DNA of 64,000 nt from Proteles cristata cristata (lineage: Eukaryota; Chordata; Mammalia; Carnivora; Hyaenidae), in the NCBI GenBank assembly GCA_017311185.1, contig JAESUZ010005462.1, positions 2,418,001 through 2,482,000 on the forward strand, in the 5' to 3' direction. The position numbers and the translations under genes are program-made. This document shows, piece after piece, positions 12,737-23,649 of the stretch (position 1 is the stretch's first letter; each line of letters opens with the position of its first letter). The notes below the pieces were generated by a model. It had not been told where the DNA came from. It saw only the letters and a program-made list of their open reading frames with translations, and did not search any database.

Positions 12737-12949
12737 CTTGGGGTGCCTGGGTGGTTCAGTTGGTTAAGCATCCAACTTTGTCTAAGGTCATGACCTCACA
12801 GTACTTGAGTTCAAGCCCTGAGTTGGGCTATGTGTTGACAGCTCAGAGCCTGGAGCCTGCTTTAGATTCTGTGTGTGTGTCCCTCTCTGTCTCTCCTCCG
12901 CTTGCACTCTGTCTCTCAACAATAAAATAAAAGCGTCAAAAAATTTATG
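12737..12949 (+). mobile_element. CAN-SINE, full length
   Basis: A GGGGTGCCTGGGTGGTTCAG head, CTAAGGTCATGACCTCACAG, a TC-rich stretch, and an AATAAAATAAAAG tail. The 12 bp target duplication AACAGTGTCCTT is found at 12725-12736 and 12950-12961. It sits inside the old minus-strand L1. Confidence 0.93.
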
Positions 12950-14659
12950 AACAGTGTCCTTTGTTGCTAGTAACTTTTTTTTGTTGTCTTAAAGTCTATA
13001 TAATGTGATATTAGCAGCCATTCCAGCTCTCCTTCTGGTATATCTTTTTCCATGCAAACTATGTTTGTCACTTGTAGATACCGTGTAGTTAGATTGTGGC
13101 TTACAAAGAATTAATTCTGCCAGTATCTTCTTTTTAATTGGAGCATTTAACCCAGTTGCATTTAATGTAATTATTGATCAAGTAGGATTGATGCATTCCA
13201 TTTGGCTATTTGTTTTCTATATGTCATGTCTTTCTCCTCTCTTCCTCTTTCATTCTTTTATTTTGTGTTAAAAAGTATTTTCTAGAGTGCCATTTTAATT
13301 CTCTTTTTTTGTTTTTTTTTTTACTATGTTTTTTTAGTTATTTTCTTAGAGATTTTTCTGGGGATTACAATTAACATGTTAAGTTAAAACAATCTACTTT
13401 GTATTAATACTAAATTTAAATAATAAAAATTTGCTACAAAATAGGTCTATTCTTACTCCTTTCTTTGTGCTCTTATTATCATACAAATTGATTCTTTATA
13501 TATTATCTTGTCATCAACACAGTTTTATAATTATTGCTCTATGCAGTGTCTGTAGGTCCAATAAAATATGCTGTATTTACCTAATGTTCCTCTTCTGGTG
13601 CTTTTTCTCTTCATATGGATTTAAGTTATTTTCTATTGTCCATTTCAGCCTAAATGATTCATATTATTATTTAAACTCCTTTATTGAGGTATTTATTTTA
13701 CTTTATTGATGTACACATGGACTTCCTTTACTATTTCTTATAGGAAAGTTGGCTATAAATGTATTCTCTCAATTTTTGTTTATCTTAGAATTGCTTTTCC
13801 CTTTATTTTTGAAGTATAGTTTACTATGTATAGAAATCTTGGCCAACAGTCTTTTTTCTTCAGCCCTTTAGATACACCATTCAACTGCTTCCTGACCTCT
13901 ATCGTTTCTGGCCAGAAGTCAGCAGGCCTTATTGAGAATAACTTGTACATAAAAAGTTGTTTTCTCTTGCTGTTGTCAAGATTCTTTGTCTTTTGGCAGT
14001 TGTTTCTAGACTCTGTTTCTAGCTGTGGACTTCTTTAAGTTTATTCTACTTGAAGTCTGTTGAGCATCTGATGTCTTTCATTAAATTTGGAAAGTGTTTG
14101 GTCATTACTTCAAGTATATTTCTTTCGCCCCTACCCAACTTTCTCTGTCTCACCTCTCGTTCTTGGTCTCCCACTGAGTATATATGATGGCATGTTTGAT
14201 GATGTCCCACAGGTATCTGAAACTCTGCTTATTTTTCTTCATTTTTTTGGGGGGGGTCACAGACTGGATAATTAAATTAATATGTTTTCATTTTTAATGA
14301 TTCTTTCTTCTACAAAATAAATAAGCTATTGAGTCCCTCTAGTAAAATGTTCACTTCATTTGTAACTTTTTAACCACAGAATTACTAATTTTTAAACACA
14401 ATTTCTGTCTCTGTTGATATCTCTTGTTGATATTCTCTGCTTGGTGAGACATTTTCATGTGTCCCTTTAATTCTTTAAGCATGATTTCCTTTAATTCTTT
14501 GCCTAAATTTGTAATAGCTATTAAAAAGCATTTTTAATAAGTTCCAAACTTTGGCTTTTTCATGGACAATTTCTATTAATTACTGTTGTTCCTTTCTATG
14601 TGCCGTAATTCCCTTTTCCTTTCAGTATCTCATAATTTTTTGTTGAAAATTGGACATTT

Positions 14660-14845
14660 CATTTTTATTTATTTTTAATTTTTTTAGTGTTTATTTTTGA
14701 GATGGAAGGAGGGACAGAGAAATAGGGAGACAAGAATCTGAAGCAGGCTCCAGGCTCTGAGCTGTCAGCACAGAACCCAACATGGTGAGATCATGATCTG
14801 AGCTGAGGTCAGATGCTTAACTGACTGAGCCACCCTGGCACCCCC
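14660..14845 (-). mobile_element. CAN-SINE
   Basis: The minus-strand copy ends, on the plus strand, with TGACTGAGCCACCCTGGCACC. The perfect 14 bp target duplication AAAATTGGACATTT lies at 14646-14659 and 14846-14859. The element is about 186 bp, slightly short in its TC-rich part, and is inserted in the 5' region of the old L1. Confidence 0.94.
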
Positions 14846-14930
14846 AAAATTGGACATTTTAGAAAATAATATAATGTGATTACTCTGGAAATAAGATTCT
14901 TCTCTCCTTGTGGTTTGCCACTGTTGCTTT

Positions 14931-14949
14931 TTTGTTGTTGTTGTTGTTG
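14931..14949. repeat. (TTG)n short run
   Basis: Six TTG units after a T-rich stretch, inside the old L1 5' region. Confidence 0.8.
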
Positions 14950-15830
14950 ATCTTGTTTAGTCACATTCTTGGACTAATTTTATAAAATCTGTATTCCCTA
15001 TTATGAAGTGGCACTTGAGTCTCTACTCAATGTAAGTTTAGAGATGAGTTCATAACAGTGATTTTTATAAGTGCTTTAAACATAAAGCTGATGGACTCTC
15101 TCTGTGTGTTGGGGCACTTCTTCAATGCAACAGCAGTTTAGAACTCTGCCTTAGTTTTCATTTTCTGCTTTATATAGGGCCTCAAAGTCAGTCAGAGTTT
15201 GATAGATTAGAGTCTTCTCAGTTCTTTCCTAAGCATGTACATATCCCTGCACATGTGCATGGCTGTCTAAATCCCCAGAAATATGTCAAAGTTTTCCCAA
15301 CCCCAATGAATATCTCATTCTGCAGATCATTCTTTTAAGTTTTTGGTCAGTCTCTTGTTTGCCCCAACTGGTAATACCGATTGAGGCAGCTGAGATTTTA
15401 AACAATTCTCATTGCTTGTTTTTGACACATGCACTGGTGATAGAGCTTTTCCCACTGAACAAGATCTGAGTCAGTTCAAACAACACCAAGCCCTGAAATT
15501 GGGGATTTCTCAGGAAGCTGTTACACAGGTCTAATACAATGCTCTCAGGATGAAACTTTTTGAGGAATTTCAAAACCAGCATACAGCCCCTAATGACTGC
15601 TAAGCTGCTGATTTTTAAGACTACCGCAGTGCTGGGGAGGAAGCAATGAAAATAGGGCACGTTAAAATGTTGCAAAACTGACTGTAATTATGATATGATA
15701 TTCAGCCACTTGAATAAATATTCCTCAGATTGTTGCAAACTTTTGATTAATTTCTACAGTTCTAAAAAAGGTTGATTTGGACATTTTTTTGGTCAGTTTT
15801 GTTTTGCTTTATTGTTTTGTTTTGTGTTTT

Positions 15831-16289
15831 TGATGGATATTGAGAGGTCCCTTACCCCACCATTCTGGGCTACCCAAATTTTGATATTGTAACTTCAGAT
15901 GTGATAAAAATTGGTTGCTCCCCTTTCTTTCCAAGACTCTCTTACTGTTAGGGCATGACCATGTGATCTGATCCTGATTAATAGACAGGAATTATGCTAG
16001 AGTAGCGTTTCTCAATCTACAGGTCAACAAACACCAGGTGTTTTGGATTATTGGTTTTAATTTTCAATCCATTTCAAATTGGTACTTTTGTGAAGTACAA
16101 TGAAAAATTACTAACAAAATGAAATAGAAACAAAAGATTAAAAATGCAGGCCCTATTTTTCATTGAGATGTAAAGAGATGTAAAATCAGACTTTAATAAG
16201 TCAAATAAAAAGAAGACAGTTATAAAAATCTATACACACTCTTCACTGAAAATGTACATATGGACAATTAGTATAGAAAATGGCTAATA
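15831..16289. other. AT-rich spacer between two old L1 copies
   Basis: No feature with clear ends. The portion around 15998-16070 (GTTTCTCAATCTACAGG) faintly resembles the terminal region of a hAT-type DNA transposon, but I cannot support a call. Confidence 0.35.
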
Positions 16290-16625
16290 TACTCATAATT
16301 TAGCAGCTTTATTAATATATAATTAACATACAATAAATTGTAGAAAATTAAAGTGTACACTTAGATAAGTTTTGAAATATGCCTATACCTGTGAACCTAT
16401 CACCATAATCAGATAATTAGCAGAACCATCACTCTTCAAAATTTCCTCATGCCTCTTTGTAGGACTTCTTTCCTGCCCCCTATATCTCACTCCCACATTC
16501 CAATACAAACTATTTTCTAACAAATCTAAAGTTTTGCATTTTTTAGAATTCCATATAAACATAGTATATGTTATTTTGTCTGGATCTTTTCATGCAACAC
16601 AATTATTTTAGATTCGTCCATGTTA

Positions 16626-16856
16626 GGGGCACCTGGGTGGCTCAGTTGGTTAAACGTCAGAATTTGGCTCAGTCATGATCTTGCAGTTGGTGGTTTCGAG
16701 CCCCACATTGGGCTCTGTGCTGACAGCTCAGAGCCTGGAGCCTGCTTTGTATTCTGTCTGTCTGTCTGTCTGTCTTGTCTGTCTGTCTGTCTGCCCCCCA
16801 CCCACTCATTCTCTGCCTCTCTCTATCAAAATAAACATTTAAAAATTAAAAAAAAA
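16626..16856 (+). mobile_element. CAN-SINE with internal CTGT expansion
   Basis: A GGGGCACCTGGGTGGCTCAG head and a GTTTCGAGCCCC B-box region. The TC-rich segment has become a (CTGT)n run at 16755-16791, then an A-rich tail. The 15 bp target duplication GATTCGTCCATGTTA at 16611-16625 reappears with one change at 16857-16871. It interrupts the 3' UTR part of the old L1. Confidence 0.94.
16755..16791. repeat. (CTGT)n microsatellite inside a SINE
   Basis: About nine CTGT units with one interruption, replacing the usual TC-rich stretch of the SINE. It probably expanded from that stretch after insertion. Confidence 0.9.
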
Positions 16857-17265
16857 GATTCATCCATGTTATATGAATAGTTCATTTATTTGTATTGCCG
16901 AGTACTAATCCATCCTATGCATCATCTGTTGATAATCATTTGGGTTGTATCCAAATTTTGCCTATTACAAATAAAGCTTCTATGAACACTCATGTACTGT
17001 ATAAGTTTTTCAATGGAAATCAACTTTCTTTCTTTTTTCCGGTGTGTATGTGTGTAAATATCTTGGAGTAGAATGGCTGAATCATATGGCAGATGAATAT
17101 TTAACTTACTAAGAACTACCAAACTGTTTTTCATATTAGTTATGCCGTTTGGCATTCTCACCAGTTCCTGTATATCTTTGCTAAGGCTTAGTATAGCTAG
17201 CTCTTTTAATTGTAGCCACTTTAAGTTCCATCTGTATCTCTTCTTTGGTGAAGTATTTGATTAGA

Positions 17266-17293
17266 TTTCTTACAGAAATTTTCTTACAGAAAT
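17266..17293. repeat. 14 bp perfect tandem duplication
   Basis: TTTCTTACAGAAAT occurs twice in direct tandem (17266-17279 and 17280-17293) inside the old L1. A local slippage duplication is the simplest reading. Confidence 0.9.
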
Positions 17294-17906
17294 CTAATGG
17301 CAGAAGATTTTATTTTGTAGTTCATCAATTTGTTCTTTCATAGATCATTCTTCTCATGTCATATCCAACATATCTTGGTCTAACCCAAAGTCACAAAGAT
17401 TTTCTTTTTTATTTCTTCTAGAAGTTTTATTATTTTAAACTTTTCATTAGGTTCATAATGTCTTTTGGGTTAATTTTTGCATATTATCTAAGCATGGATA
17501 AAGGTTTGTTTGCTTATGGATATCCAAATGTTCCAGTACTATTTGTTGGGGTGGGGGGGAATCCTTTTTGCATTGCGCTTACTTTATGTCTTTGTCTTAA
17601 GTCAGATAAACATATATGTGTAGTTTGGACTCTATTCTATCTCATTGATCTATTTGTCTTTCATGAGTTCAAGACCATAGTATTTTGATTACTGGAGTTT
17701 TATAATTAAATACAGAAATTAGGTATTATTTGTTCTTTTTTTCTTTGCCAAATTGTTTTGGCTATTCTAGATTCTTTACATTTCCACAAGAAGTTTTTAA
17801 TGTGTCTGTTAATTTCTACAAAGGAAGTCCACTTGGATTTTAAGTGAAATTTCACTGAACCTAAAAATTAACTTGTAGAGGACTGACATCTTAAAAACAT
17901 TGAGTT

Positions 17907-18112
17907 GGGCACCTGGGTGGCTCAGTCAGTTAAGCATCTGACTTCAGCTCAGGTCATGATCTCATGGTTTGTGAGTTAGAGCCTTATGTTAGGCTTTCTG
18001 CTATCAGTGCAGAGCCCACTTGGCATCTTCTGCCTCCCTCTCTTTCTGCCCCTTCCCTGCTCATGTTCTATCATTTTCTCTCTCTCAAAAATAAATAAAC
18101 ATTAAAAAACTT
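17907..18112 (+). mobile_element. CAN-SINE, older variant
   Basis: A GGGCACCTGGGTGGCTCAG head and CTCATGATCTCATGG. The 3' part reads CTATCAGTGCAGAGCCCACTTGG instead of the common CTGACAGCTCAGAGCCTGGAG. The copy at 35868 shares the CAGAGCCCACTT variant, so the two form one subfamily. The tail is AAATAAATAAACATT. No convincing target duplication is present. Confidence 0.9.
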
Positions 18113-18395
18113 TTTAAAAACACCCAGTCTTCTAGCAGATGGGTATAGTGTATTTATGCATTTAATTAGATCTTTTGAATTTCTTTTATCAATGTGATAT
18201 CAATAGTGATAGCTATAAGTTCTTCACAGATACCCTTTAACAGGTTAAGAAAGTTTTCTTCTATTACTAGTTTGATGATAGTTTTCATCAAGAATGGATA
18301 TTGGATTTTGTCAAATACTTTCTTTTCATGTATTTATATGATCATGTGGCTTTTCCTTTTTAGATTATTAATAGGTGATTTACACTGATTCATTT

Positions 18396-18584
18396 TCTTA
18401 ATTTTTTTTTTTTTTTGAGAGACAGAGACCGAGCATGAGCAGGGTAGGGGCAGAGAGAGAGAGAGATTGAAAGAGACAGAATCTGAAGCAGGCTCAGAGC
18501 TGTCAGCACAGAGCCTGATGCAGGGCTGGAACCCACCAACCATGATATCCTGACCTGAGCTGAAGTTGGCCACCCAGGGACGCC
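18396..18584 (-). mobile_element. CAN-SINE
   Basis: A minus-strand copy with a T-rich start, a GAGAGACAGAG stretch, GCTGTCAGCACAGAGCC and GGCCACCCAGGGACGCC at its head end. The perfect 14 bp target duplication ACACTGATTCATTT is at 18382-18395 and 18585-18598. The A-box region has lost several bases (GAAGTTGGCCACCC). Confidence 0.93.
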
Positions 18585-18693
18585 ACACTGATTCATTTAT
18601 TAACCAAACATGCATTCTGGGAATAACCCAACTTGGTCATAATTTTTTTTCCTTGTATTTATTCTTGGAATTAATTTGTTAAAATATTATCTA

Positions 18694-18868
18694 CGAGCAC
18701 CTGCATGCTCAGTAGTTAAGGGTCCAACTCTTGGTTTCAGCTCTGGTCATGATCTCACAGTTCCATTGACAGCATGGAGCCTGCTCAGGGCTCGCTCGCT
18801 CACGTGCTCTCTCTCTCTCTGCCCCTCCCCCACCATCTCTCTGCCTCAAAATAAATAAAACAATAAAA
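18694..18868 (+). mobile_element. CAN-SINE with internal deletion
   Basis: The head is degraded (CGAGCACCTGCATGCTCAG). After TCATGATCTCACAGTTC the sequence jumps to GACAGCATGGAGCCTGC, so the pol III B box and about 35 bp are missing. The TC-rich segment and an AAATAAATAAAACAATAAA tail remain. It sits in the old minus-strand L1. The boundaries are approximate because no target duplication is clear. Confidence 0.8.
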
Positions 18869-19620
18869 AACCCTTAAACCTTTATTTAGAATTTTTGCAT
18901 CTATGTTTATGACAGCCTTTTTTTTTTTATAGTATTTTTTTATAATGTCTTTTGGCTTCAGAGAGATTCTGGCCTCATAGAATAAACTGGGTAGAATTTC
19001 TTTGTTTCTATTTTCAGGAAGAGTTTGTGTAAAATATTATTTAAATCATTGGTAGAATTCACCAATTAAACCATTTTTCTTGGAGTTTTCTTTGTGAGAA
19101 GGTTTTTAACTTCAAATTCAATTTCTGTAATAGATATTAGAACTATTCAGAGTTTTAATTTCTTCTTTACTTAATGTTAGAAGTTAATGTTTTTCAAAGA
19201 ATTTGTTTATTTCACCTAAGTTTGTTGGCATAAAGTTGTCAATAATATTCCCTATGATCCTTTTAACATCTTTAGAATCTATGATGATTTTACCTCTCTC
19301 CTTCTTGATTTGTATCTTGTTTCTTTTTTCTGATTATTCTGACCTGAGGTTTATCAATTTTATTGATCTTCTCAAAGAACCAGCTTTTGTTTCATTGTTT
19401 TTCTCTATTAATTTTCTATTTTCTATTTCATTTATTTCTTTTATTATCTTAATTATTTTCTTTCTTTTCTTTATTTTGGGTTTAGTTTGCTTCTCTCTGC
19501 CCCCAATTTCTTGAGAAGGAAACTTAAGACATTGATTTGAAATATTCCCTCTTTTCCAATATAGGCACTTAGTATTAATAATTTCCCTATATACTGCTTT
19601 AGCCATAACCCCAAAGAAGT

Positions 19621-19959
19621 TTGTGATACAAATTAGAAGGTCTTCAGCTTGTGTCATAAAATAAAATATCCAGTAGTCTCCTGATAGCACTGTATATTGG
19701 ATCTGTTTCATGGAGTATTCTTTCAGGCAAAACTGCATTAACTCCCTCATAGCTCTTCTCCCTTGGATATAACCCATGGAATGTTAGTGTTACTAAGTTT
19801 TATGCTCTCATGTATTATTTTAAAATGATATTCCAATGTGCTGCCCAAAAAAAGCATACTGGCTCCAAGACAGAGGCAGATCAAGGAGCTATTCAAGCAT
19901 TGATGCTTACATGTATGAAAAATTACCTGGCATACCATGTTCATAGTTATCATCATTAA
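19621..19959. other. unassigned AT-rich DNA
   Basis: Lies between the old L1 and a MIR fragment. It may be further L1 sequence. Open frames here are short and unrecognised. Confidence 0.4.
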
Positions 19960-20412
19960 TTGAGCAGATATTTTGAGCAGGCATTGTGCGAAGAGATTTA
20001 TCCTCATTATCTAATGTGATCTCCATAGTAGTCAGTGTAAAATGTTGTGTCCTGCTATAATACCAATTTTCCATATAAAGAACCAGAATCTTCTAAAGCT
20101 TGGTAACTTGTTGAAGGTATTCAGTGGCCAGGTTGGAGTTTACCCTATGCTCTTTCTTTCTTTTTTTTTTTTTTTTAAATTTTTTAATGTTTTTATTTAT
20201 TTCTAGGAGAGAGAGACAGCGTGAGCAGGAGGGTCAGAGAGAGAGGGAGTCACAGACTGAAACAGGCTCCAGGCTCTGAGCTGGCAGTCAGCACAGAGCC
20301 CGACGCGGGGCCGAACCCACGAACCGCGAGATCATGACCTAAGCGAAAGTCGGACGCTTAACCGACTAAGCCACCCAGGCGCCCCAACCCTATGCTCTTT
20401 CTAAACCAGAAG
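19960..20412 (+). mobile_element. MIR-like element split by a young SINE
   Basis: The flanks (19960-20157 and 20387-20412) show the usual MIR order: a degraded head, a middle around AGCAGGCATTGTGCG, and GGTAACTTGTTGAAGG followed by a GTGGCCAGGTTGGAGTTT end. The young SINE at 20158-20386 splits it. Call based on remembered consensus. Confidence 0.5.
20158..20386 (-). mobile_element. young-type CAN-SINE, subfamily with TTAG/CTTAGG markers
   Basis: A full-length minus-strand copy. On its own strand it has GGTGGCTTAGTCGG, ACTTTCGCTTAGG, CTGACTGCCAGCTC and CCTAGAAATAAATA, markers shared with the copies at 55037 and 62328 and absent from the others. The B box reads GGTTCGGCCCC, lacking one A, as in the 55037 copy. 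The perfect 16 bp target duplication ACCCTATGCTCTTTCT is at 20142-20157 and 20387-20402. Intact CpGs and the perfect duplication suggest a recent insertion, possibly polymorphic. Confidence 0.95.
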
Positions 20413-22520
20413 TGTATATGAAACATTCTATCACATTGTCTCCAATGCCAGTTCATAAGCATGTCCTGGCTATACGGGTATTGGTCTGGTGAGGATGGGA
20501 CTGTTGTTGGGTTAGGGGAAAAACATTGTAAAAGAGCCCATCTGAAAAACTTTGAAATTCTCTCCTTTGTGAAAAATGTATCTTCTCATTAGGGGTTACT
20601 GAAGAGATGGTGGTTTGACACATATGACTGTAGCAATAGTAGCTGTGGTCATAAAGCTGTGGCAGTCAGCACTTATGGTATCATAAAGAAACTCCCTTTC
20701 ACTGGTATTATTTTCTCTTCTCTATGAATTCACACACACTTATATGGACACACATATATACACATGTAGTGTTTCACCCTCAGGGGAACCTTTAACAAAG
20801 GTTAAGCTAAAGGATCACAAATTCATATTAAAACATCAGGGTACAGTGGTTGGCTTAAGATAGAAATTTATTTAAAAATACACACACACACTTAGAGTTT
20901 CCTGCATGCTGCTTTACGGCACCTGCCATGAAAGGACACAAATCTGAGTAGAAGACATGGAAACACATTTGGGATAATCTGATATCCCAGACTTTTCATA
21001 CAGTAGGTTAGTATTTACCAGATAATTATTTCATTGTAAATATATCTATGAGCTTAACTTACTGTGTACTTTTATCTGTTATTTCTGTTTTAAAGTCAAT
21101 CTGACTATTCAAAATGAAATCCTCCATTACATTTTTACTCTTCAATCTAGAGCTTTGTTCATATTTGTAGCCATTCTGGAACTGTTTAAATTAGTGCAGT
21201 TTTTTTTTTTTTAATTGAGTGTCAAATACAGTCTGGGGACTGGCTGGCCTCTCGGTCACCCAAAGTATTTAGCCAGGTCCTGGAAATTTGTGATATAGGG
21301 AAACACCATTGCTAATAAATGATTTTGTTATTAAGATCTTATCTGAAATCCCTTCTCTTGCCTTCTGATTTCCCATCTGTGAGCTGCTTGGAGATTCGTT
21401 CTCTTATTTGGGTAGGACAAGAGTTTTGTTCCAGGATATAGGCTTTTTGGAGAATTGAGACATTTCCTCAAAGCTTCAGGGTGAAGCGACCTCCACAGAG
21501 CAGGCAGGGCACATTCAGTTGATATTTCAAAAATGGCAGAAACCTGCTCATCATCTTTTGTCTCCAACGAAAGTTCAAAAAGCTCAGATAAATTCCCAGA
21601 CCACTTGGCAAGTATCTGGTCACCTCTGGAGCTCTTATTACACATGTGCATATTCTGTCCTTCTACATCAGGAGTAAGGGTAGGAGATCAGATTACCCCC
21701 AGTGCATCTTGTCTTCCATATAGATCTGGAGTCATCACTGCATACCAAGGCTAGGGGCAGGAAGTGTGCTCCTCCCTGGCTTGCCTTGGAGGAATTGGAT
21801 ACAATTAAAGTGAAACCATTAATCCTTGTCTACATGTTTGTGTGATGGCTTAGTCTAAGTTTTAGGATGAGGGGCACATGGTAAATTCTTGCATCTCCAG
21901 TTCTTCTAGTCAGGGAGACCCATACCATTTGTAGGGTTATAGGATTAGAAGGCCAATGGCAGCTTGAAAACCTCTTCAAATTCACCTTCCAGCCTCTGAG
22001 CAACATTGAAGGAACACCCAACACGTTTCACAGAGTGAGCTGTCTGCCCCACCCTTTTACTGTCTGGTGCCACATCCCTCAACTCCCCTAAATTCAGTGC
22101 AGCTGCAGCGGGCAGTCCCAAGTCTGTGCAAATGTATGCTCCAGCTGACTTGCTCATTTTCAGCTGCATGACTCTTCCTAAACCACAGAAAATGGCTTTG
22201 TCTAGGTACACACAGCCCATTGAGCAAAATTCCCCTGGGACCCTCCACCTATGGGAGATGGAAGTCCATGAGAAATCCCCAATTTCCTGTTCTTTGGAGA
22301 GAAGATGCTAGGGCACATTCTTCCCAGTTCCTCAGAGACCCCAGGGGAGCTCAGCTCAGTTTCCCACTGCATTAGCCAGCTCAATAACACAGTCTTGATG
22401 GACTTTTCTTCCCTTTTGGTCTTCCTCTCTCCATCCTGCACTCTGTTTTCTGGGATTACTTTGTAAAATATCTGCATCCAAATTCGGTCTCAGGCTCTGC
22501 TTTCTTTCTTTCTTCTTCTT
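20413..22520. other. mostly unique DNA
   Basis: No family could be assigned. It contains a short (AC)n at about 20879-20890, a T14 run near 21200, and open frames up to 106 codons on both strands around 21330-22477 with no recognisable domain. The opposite-strand frames overlap heavily, as chance frames do in GC-richer DNA. Confidence 0.45.
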
Positions 22521-22734
22521 TTTAAAAAGTGTTTATTTATTTATTTATTTATTTGAGAGAGAGATAGAGAGAACAATGAAGAATGGGCAGAGAGAGAAGG
22601 AGACAGAATCTGAAGTCGGTTCCAGGCTCCTAGCTGTCAGCACAGAGCCCGACACAGGGCTTGAACTCACAAACCACGAGATCATGACCTGAGCTGAAGT
22701 CAGACACTTAACTGACTGAGCCACCAGTGCCCCT
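22521..22734 (-). mobile_element. CAN-SINE with TTTA-expanded tail
   Basis: The minus-strand head reads, on the plus strand, ACTGACTGAGCCACCAGTGCCCC. The tail shows as (TTTA)n at about 22533-22553, and CTGTCAGCACAGAGCCCGAC and AATCTGAAGTCGG are present. One base is missing in the head (CCACCAGTGC). No clear target duplication. Confidence 0.9.
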
Positions 22735-23067
22735 TTCAAAATAACTCAAGCTAACAGATGCCATCCTAACATCCTTAAAGTTAAGTATACATGGGAACAA
22801 AACAACCAATTAATTGGCTAGGTCATTACAGCTAACTCTCCGCTACTCAATAAAGTGGAAGAGAAGTTCAATTTATTTAAATAAACAATCTATTTGGTAT
22901 TTGAATGAATTTGCATTTGGTCTTTTGAATGAATTGCATTTGGTTTTCACACAATGGGAGACTGGATGCTGCTTCTCATGAATGCTTTTCCCTACTATAT
23001 GTTCCTGCATTGGATTTGAGACCTCCTCCAGGATTCTTTCTTACTCAGGACTTACCCCCACCACCAC
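22735..23067. other. spacer between two SINEs
   Basis: No recognisable feature. A GAATGAATTTGCATTTGGT motif is nearly repeated at 22903-22945, a small local duplication. Confidence 0.4.
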
Positions 23068-23250
23068 TTATTTTTAGTGTTTATTTTTGAGAAGGGGGTG
23101 GGGCAGAAAGAGACAGGGACAGAGGATCTGAAGCAGACTTTGCGCTGACAGCAGAAAGCTTGATGAGGGCTCAGGCTTGCTCACAAACTGTGAGATCATG
23201 ACCTGAGCCAAATTCAGCTGCTTAACTGAATGAGTCCTTCAGGCGTCCCC
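23068..23250 (-). mobile_element. CAN-SINE, diverged
   Basis: A minus-strand copy with TTTTTAGTGTTTATTTTTGAG at the tail side, GATCATGACCTGAGCC, and a degraded head AATGAGTCCTTCAGGCGTCCCC. The middle is altered (GCTGACAGCAGAAAGCTTGATG). Confidence 0.85.
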
Positions 23251-23649
23251 CAGGGCCTGCCTCTTTTGCACAGCCTGCACCTTCTCTGCCTGTAAGGCTC
23301 CCCCACCTCATGTATAGGTCAGGGCTTTCTGAGAACAGCATGGAGCATCTGGAAGCCTCTGCTAGCAGCATCTGTTCCCGGAGCTCTGTCCCAAAGGGCA
23401 ACACACTTGTTTGGTTCTCTTGCCGAAAACAGAAAGTTCTCACATTGCAATTGCCCTGTGGGCCAATGAAAGAAACAGTTATCTCCTTAGAATGTGCAGA
23501 GGTGGTGGAGTTGAACGAAGGCTTATCCCTAAACTTGGCAGTCTGCCCCACAAGTGGGTGATACTGGCCATGATGGGAGCCAGGAAACACTTGCCTGCCT
23601 CAAGAATAATGCTGTAATGATAGTATTAAAATGGATGTTGCATGGGAGA
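23251..23649. other. unassigned DNA with overlapping open frames
   Basis: Open frames of 122 codons on the minus strand (23590-23222) and 83 and 68 codons on the plus strand overlap here. None shows a domain or codon pattern I recognise. The frames on both strands probably reflect local low stop density. Confidence 0.35.

Larger units (their letters stand above)
11590..15830 (-). mobile_element. old L1 (LINE-1), 5' half, interrupted
   Basis: Read on the minus strand, this runs from the L1 5' region (15830 down to about 14870) through the internal region to the start of the ORF2 endonuclease (about 11900-11590). Characteristic plus-strand stretches include TCCATTTGGCTATTTG near 13196, GATGATGTCCCACAGGT near 14198, and TTATGGTCTATCTTGCAGAA near 11828. 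The 3' half of ORF2 is missing. It carries three later insertions: a solo LTR (11906-12471) and SINEs at 12737 and 14660. All reading frames are broken. Sequence decay suggests a mammal-wide (L1M-type) age. Confidence 0.7.
16290..19620 (-). mobile_element. old L1, 3' portion, interrupted by four SINEs
   Basis: Read on the minus strand, this runs from the ORF2 reverse-transcriptase side (about 19600) to the ORF2 C-terminal region near 17100-16880 and into the 3' UTR (about 16600-16290). Typical plus-strand stretches are ATCATTTGGGTTGTATCC near 16935 and TGAACACTCATGTA near 16983. SINEs at 16626, 17907, 18396 and 18694 interrupt it. A 14 bp tandem duplication lies at 17266-17293. No open frame of meaningful length survives. 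Confidence 0.7.

Noticed and set aside
15998..16130. Possible DNA transposon end (GTTTCTCAATCTACAGG)
   Set aside because: Only one weak terminus is visible, with no matching inverted repeat or duplication.
18334..18615. Frames of the MAQSV... or ...SLSLSLS type, found in nearly every SINE
   Set aside because: They are six-frame translations of the SINE head and TC-rich stretch. The same peptide pattern recurs at many SINE positions.
19334..19777. 147-codon minus-strand frame
   Set aside because: It lies mostly in the old minus-strand L1 and neighbouring AT-rich DNA. It is not a preserved L1 domain and not a separate gene.
23222..23590. 122-codon minus-strand frame with overlapping plus-strand frames
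   Set aside because: Frames on both strands at once indicate low stop density rather than coding. No domain recognised, and part lies in a SINE edge.
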